Positions 63,499-64,000 of a DNA stretch of 64,000 nt are shown here, in pieces. Source of the stretch: Hymenobacter telluris (GTDB lineage: Bacteria > Bacteroidota > Bacteroidia > Cytophagales > Hymenobacteraceae); contig NZ_JAFLQZ010000011.1 of assembly GCF_017313265.1 (NCBI RefSeq), positions 1 through 64,000 of the forward strand, written 5' to 3'. The notes under the pieces were generated by a model. It was not told where the DNA came from. It saw only the letters and a program-made list of their open reading frames with translations, and did not search any database. Position 1 is the stretch's first letter; every line of letters begins with the position of its first letter. Position numbers and translations under genes: made by a program.

Positions 63499-63729
63499 GT
63501 GTCAGTGCTTGCTAAAGAGCTGAAAGCCAATCTTATCCTGCTGGTTATTGGCGTGGCGCTAATGCTGGTAGAAGTAAGTTTAGACTACAGAGACAGTACC
63601 CCCGGTGAAATTATCGAAGCCGTTGTGCTGCTTCCCTTGCTGTACCTGCTCGTGCTGCTGGCCCCATTACGGTACCTTTTGTTAGGCGTTCTGTGGGGAG
63701 TGCGCCAGCTGGTAAGCGCCACAAAATAA
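63499..63729 (+). CDS. Small two-helix membrane protein
   Basis: A 76-residue hypothetical protein from GTG 63499. Two hydrophobic helices (about 11-27 and 39-66) flank a short polar loop (DYRDSTPGE). I do not recognise a family. Located 15 bases after the PA14-ricin gene on the same strand, so probably co-transcribed with it; a strong terminator follows. Confidence 0.6.
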   Translation: MSVLAKELKANLILLVIGVALMLVEVSLDYRDSTPGEIIEAVVLLPLLYLLVLLAPLRYLLLGVLWGVRQLVSATK

Positions 63730-63778
63730 GCGCGTTCTATATAGTGTCATCTGCCTCGCTACCGGGTGGCTTACGATG

Positions 63779-63831
63779 AAAAAGAGGATTGACCGGACAG
63801 CATGGTGCTGCTTGGTCAATCCTCTTTTTTT
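63779..63831. terminator. Bidirectional terminator
   Basis: AAAAAGAGGATTGACC (63779-63794) pairs with GGTCAATCCTCTTTTTT (from 63814), with a small extra stem CAGCA/TGCTG in the loop. It lies between convergent genes and has A/T tracts on both sides. Confidence 0.92.
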
Positions 63832-63850
63832 GTAAGGAATATCCCCGGTG

Positions 63851-64000
63851 TTAAATCCCGCCGAAGGCCTTCATCTGGCCCCAAAGTCGCTCGAACTCCT
63901 GGCAGTAGCGCTGGGTTAGGGTGTGGTCGTCGGTAACGAGTAGGTTTTCGAGGTTATGCTCGGCCGCCGAGCGGGTCCAGTTATAGGAGCCGGTTAGTAC
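63851..64000 (-). CDS. Phospholipase D-like protein (C-terminal end, partial)
   Basis: The minus strand reads through from the right edge to a TAA at 63851-63853. The visible 49 residues contain TGSYNWTRSAAEHNLENLLV, the segment that follows the second HKD motif in PLD-like nucleases and phosphodiesterases (GS.N.T..A...N.EN), then an amphipathic C-terminal helix (QEFERLWGQM). The gene's start and active-site histidines lie outside the window, so only family membership can be stated. Confidence 0.8.
   Translation of the reverse strand, partial: VLTGSYNWTRSAAEHNLENLLVTDDHTLTQRYCQEFERLWGQMKAFGGI

Overview
The window looks like chromosome from a GC-rich member of the Bacteroidota, most probably Cytophagales close to Hymenobacter. 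This rests on six large secreted proteins ending in type IX secretion (T9SS) type A sorting domains, a lipoprotein-type TamL next to TamB, a DUF2723 membrane protein, a SusB-like GH97 enzyme and a PNGase F-like secreted protein. No phage, plasmid, transposase, CRISPR or complete tRNA gene is visible. The genus is inference.

Layout. Bases 1-30 are the 3' end of a 5S rRNA with its terminator. Bases 443-8062 hold a tamB-tamL pair on the minus strand (outer-membrane assembly). malQ (GH77 with two starch-binding modules) follows. Bases 11353-33166 are a surface-protein region: a beta-helix T9SS protein, a DUF3861 protein, a 2,991-residue DUF11-repeat adhesin, a thioredoxin-reductase-like flavoprotein, a second beta-helix T9SS protein and a PNGase F-like T9SS protein. 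Bases 33457-43852 carry an SDR dehydrogenase with a basic tail, an AraC regulator, GH97, an OmpR-type response regulator with its histidine kinase, and DUF2723. Bases 44164-47981 carry a gluconate-2-dehydrogenase-subunit-3-like protein, a GMC oxidoreductase and a GH1-type glycosidase. Then come a pair of M16 peptidases (one catalytic lipoprotein, one lacking the zinc motif), divergent catalase and OxyR, another T9SS protein, an alpha/beta hydrolase, a decayed aquaporin, a patatin/BamA-type protein, a CD225-DUF2752 pair, a PA14-ricin T9SS protein, a small membrane protein, and the C-terminal end of a phospholipase D-like gene running off the right edge.

How genes work together. Carbohydrate and glycoprotein turnover recurs (GH77, GH97, GH1-GMC, PNGase F-like, DUF2723), as do cell-envelope assembly and surface adhesion (TamB/TamL, patatin-BamA, T9SS cargo). 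katA and oxyR form a classic divergent peroxide-response unit.

The most unusual signal is between genes. Many intergenic gaps carry a long, near-perfect inverted repeat (17-49 bp arms). At least three sequence families occur twice each with related loops (34544/38050; 39011/43865; 40565/51062). Several arms start at, or contain, the stop codon of the neighbouring gene, and they split gene pairs that would otherwise be compact operons. I regard these elements as the best candidate for something under-described here.
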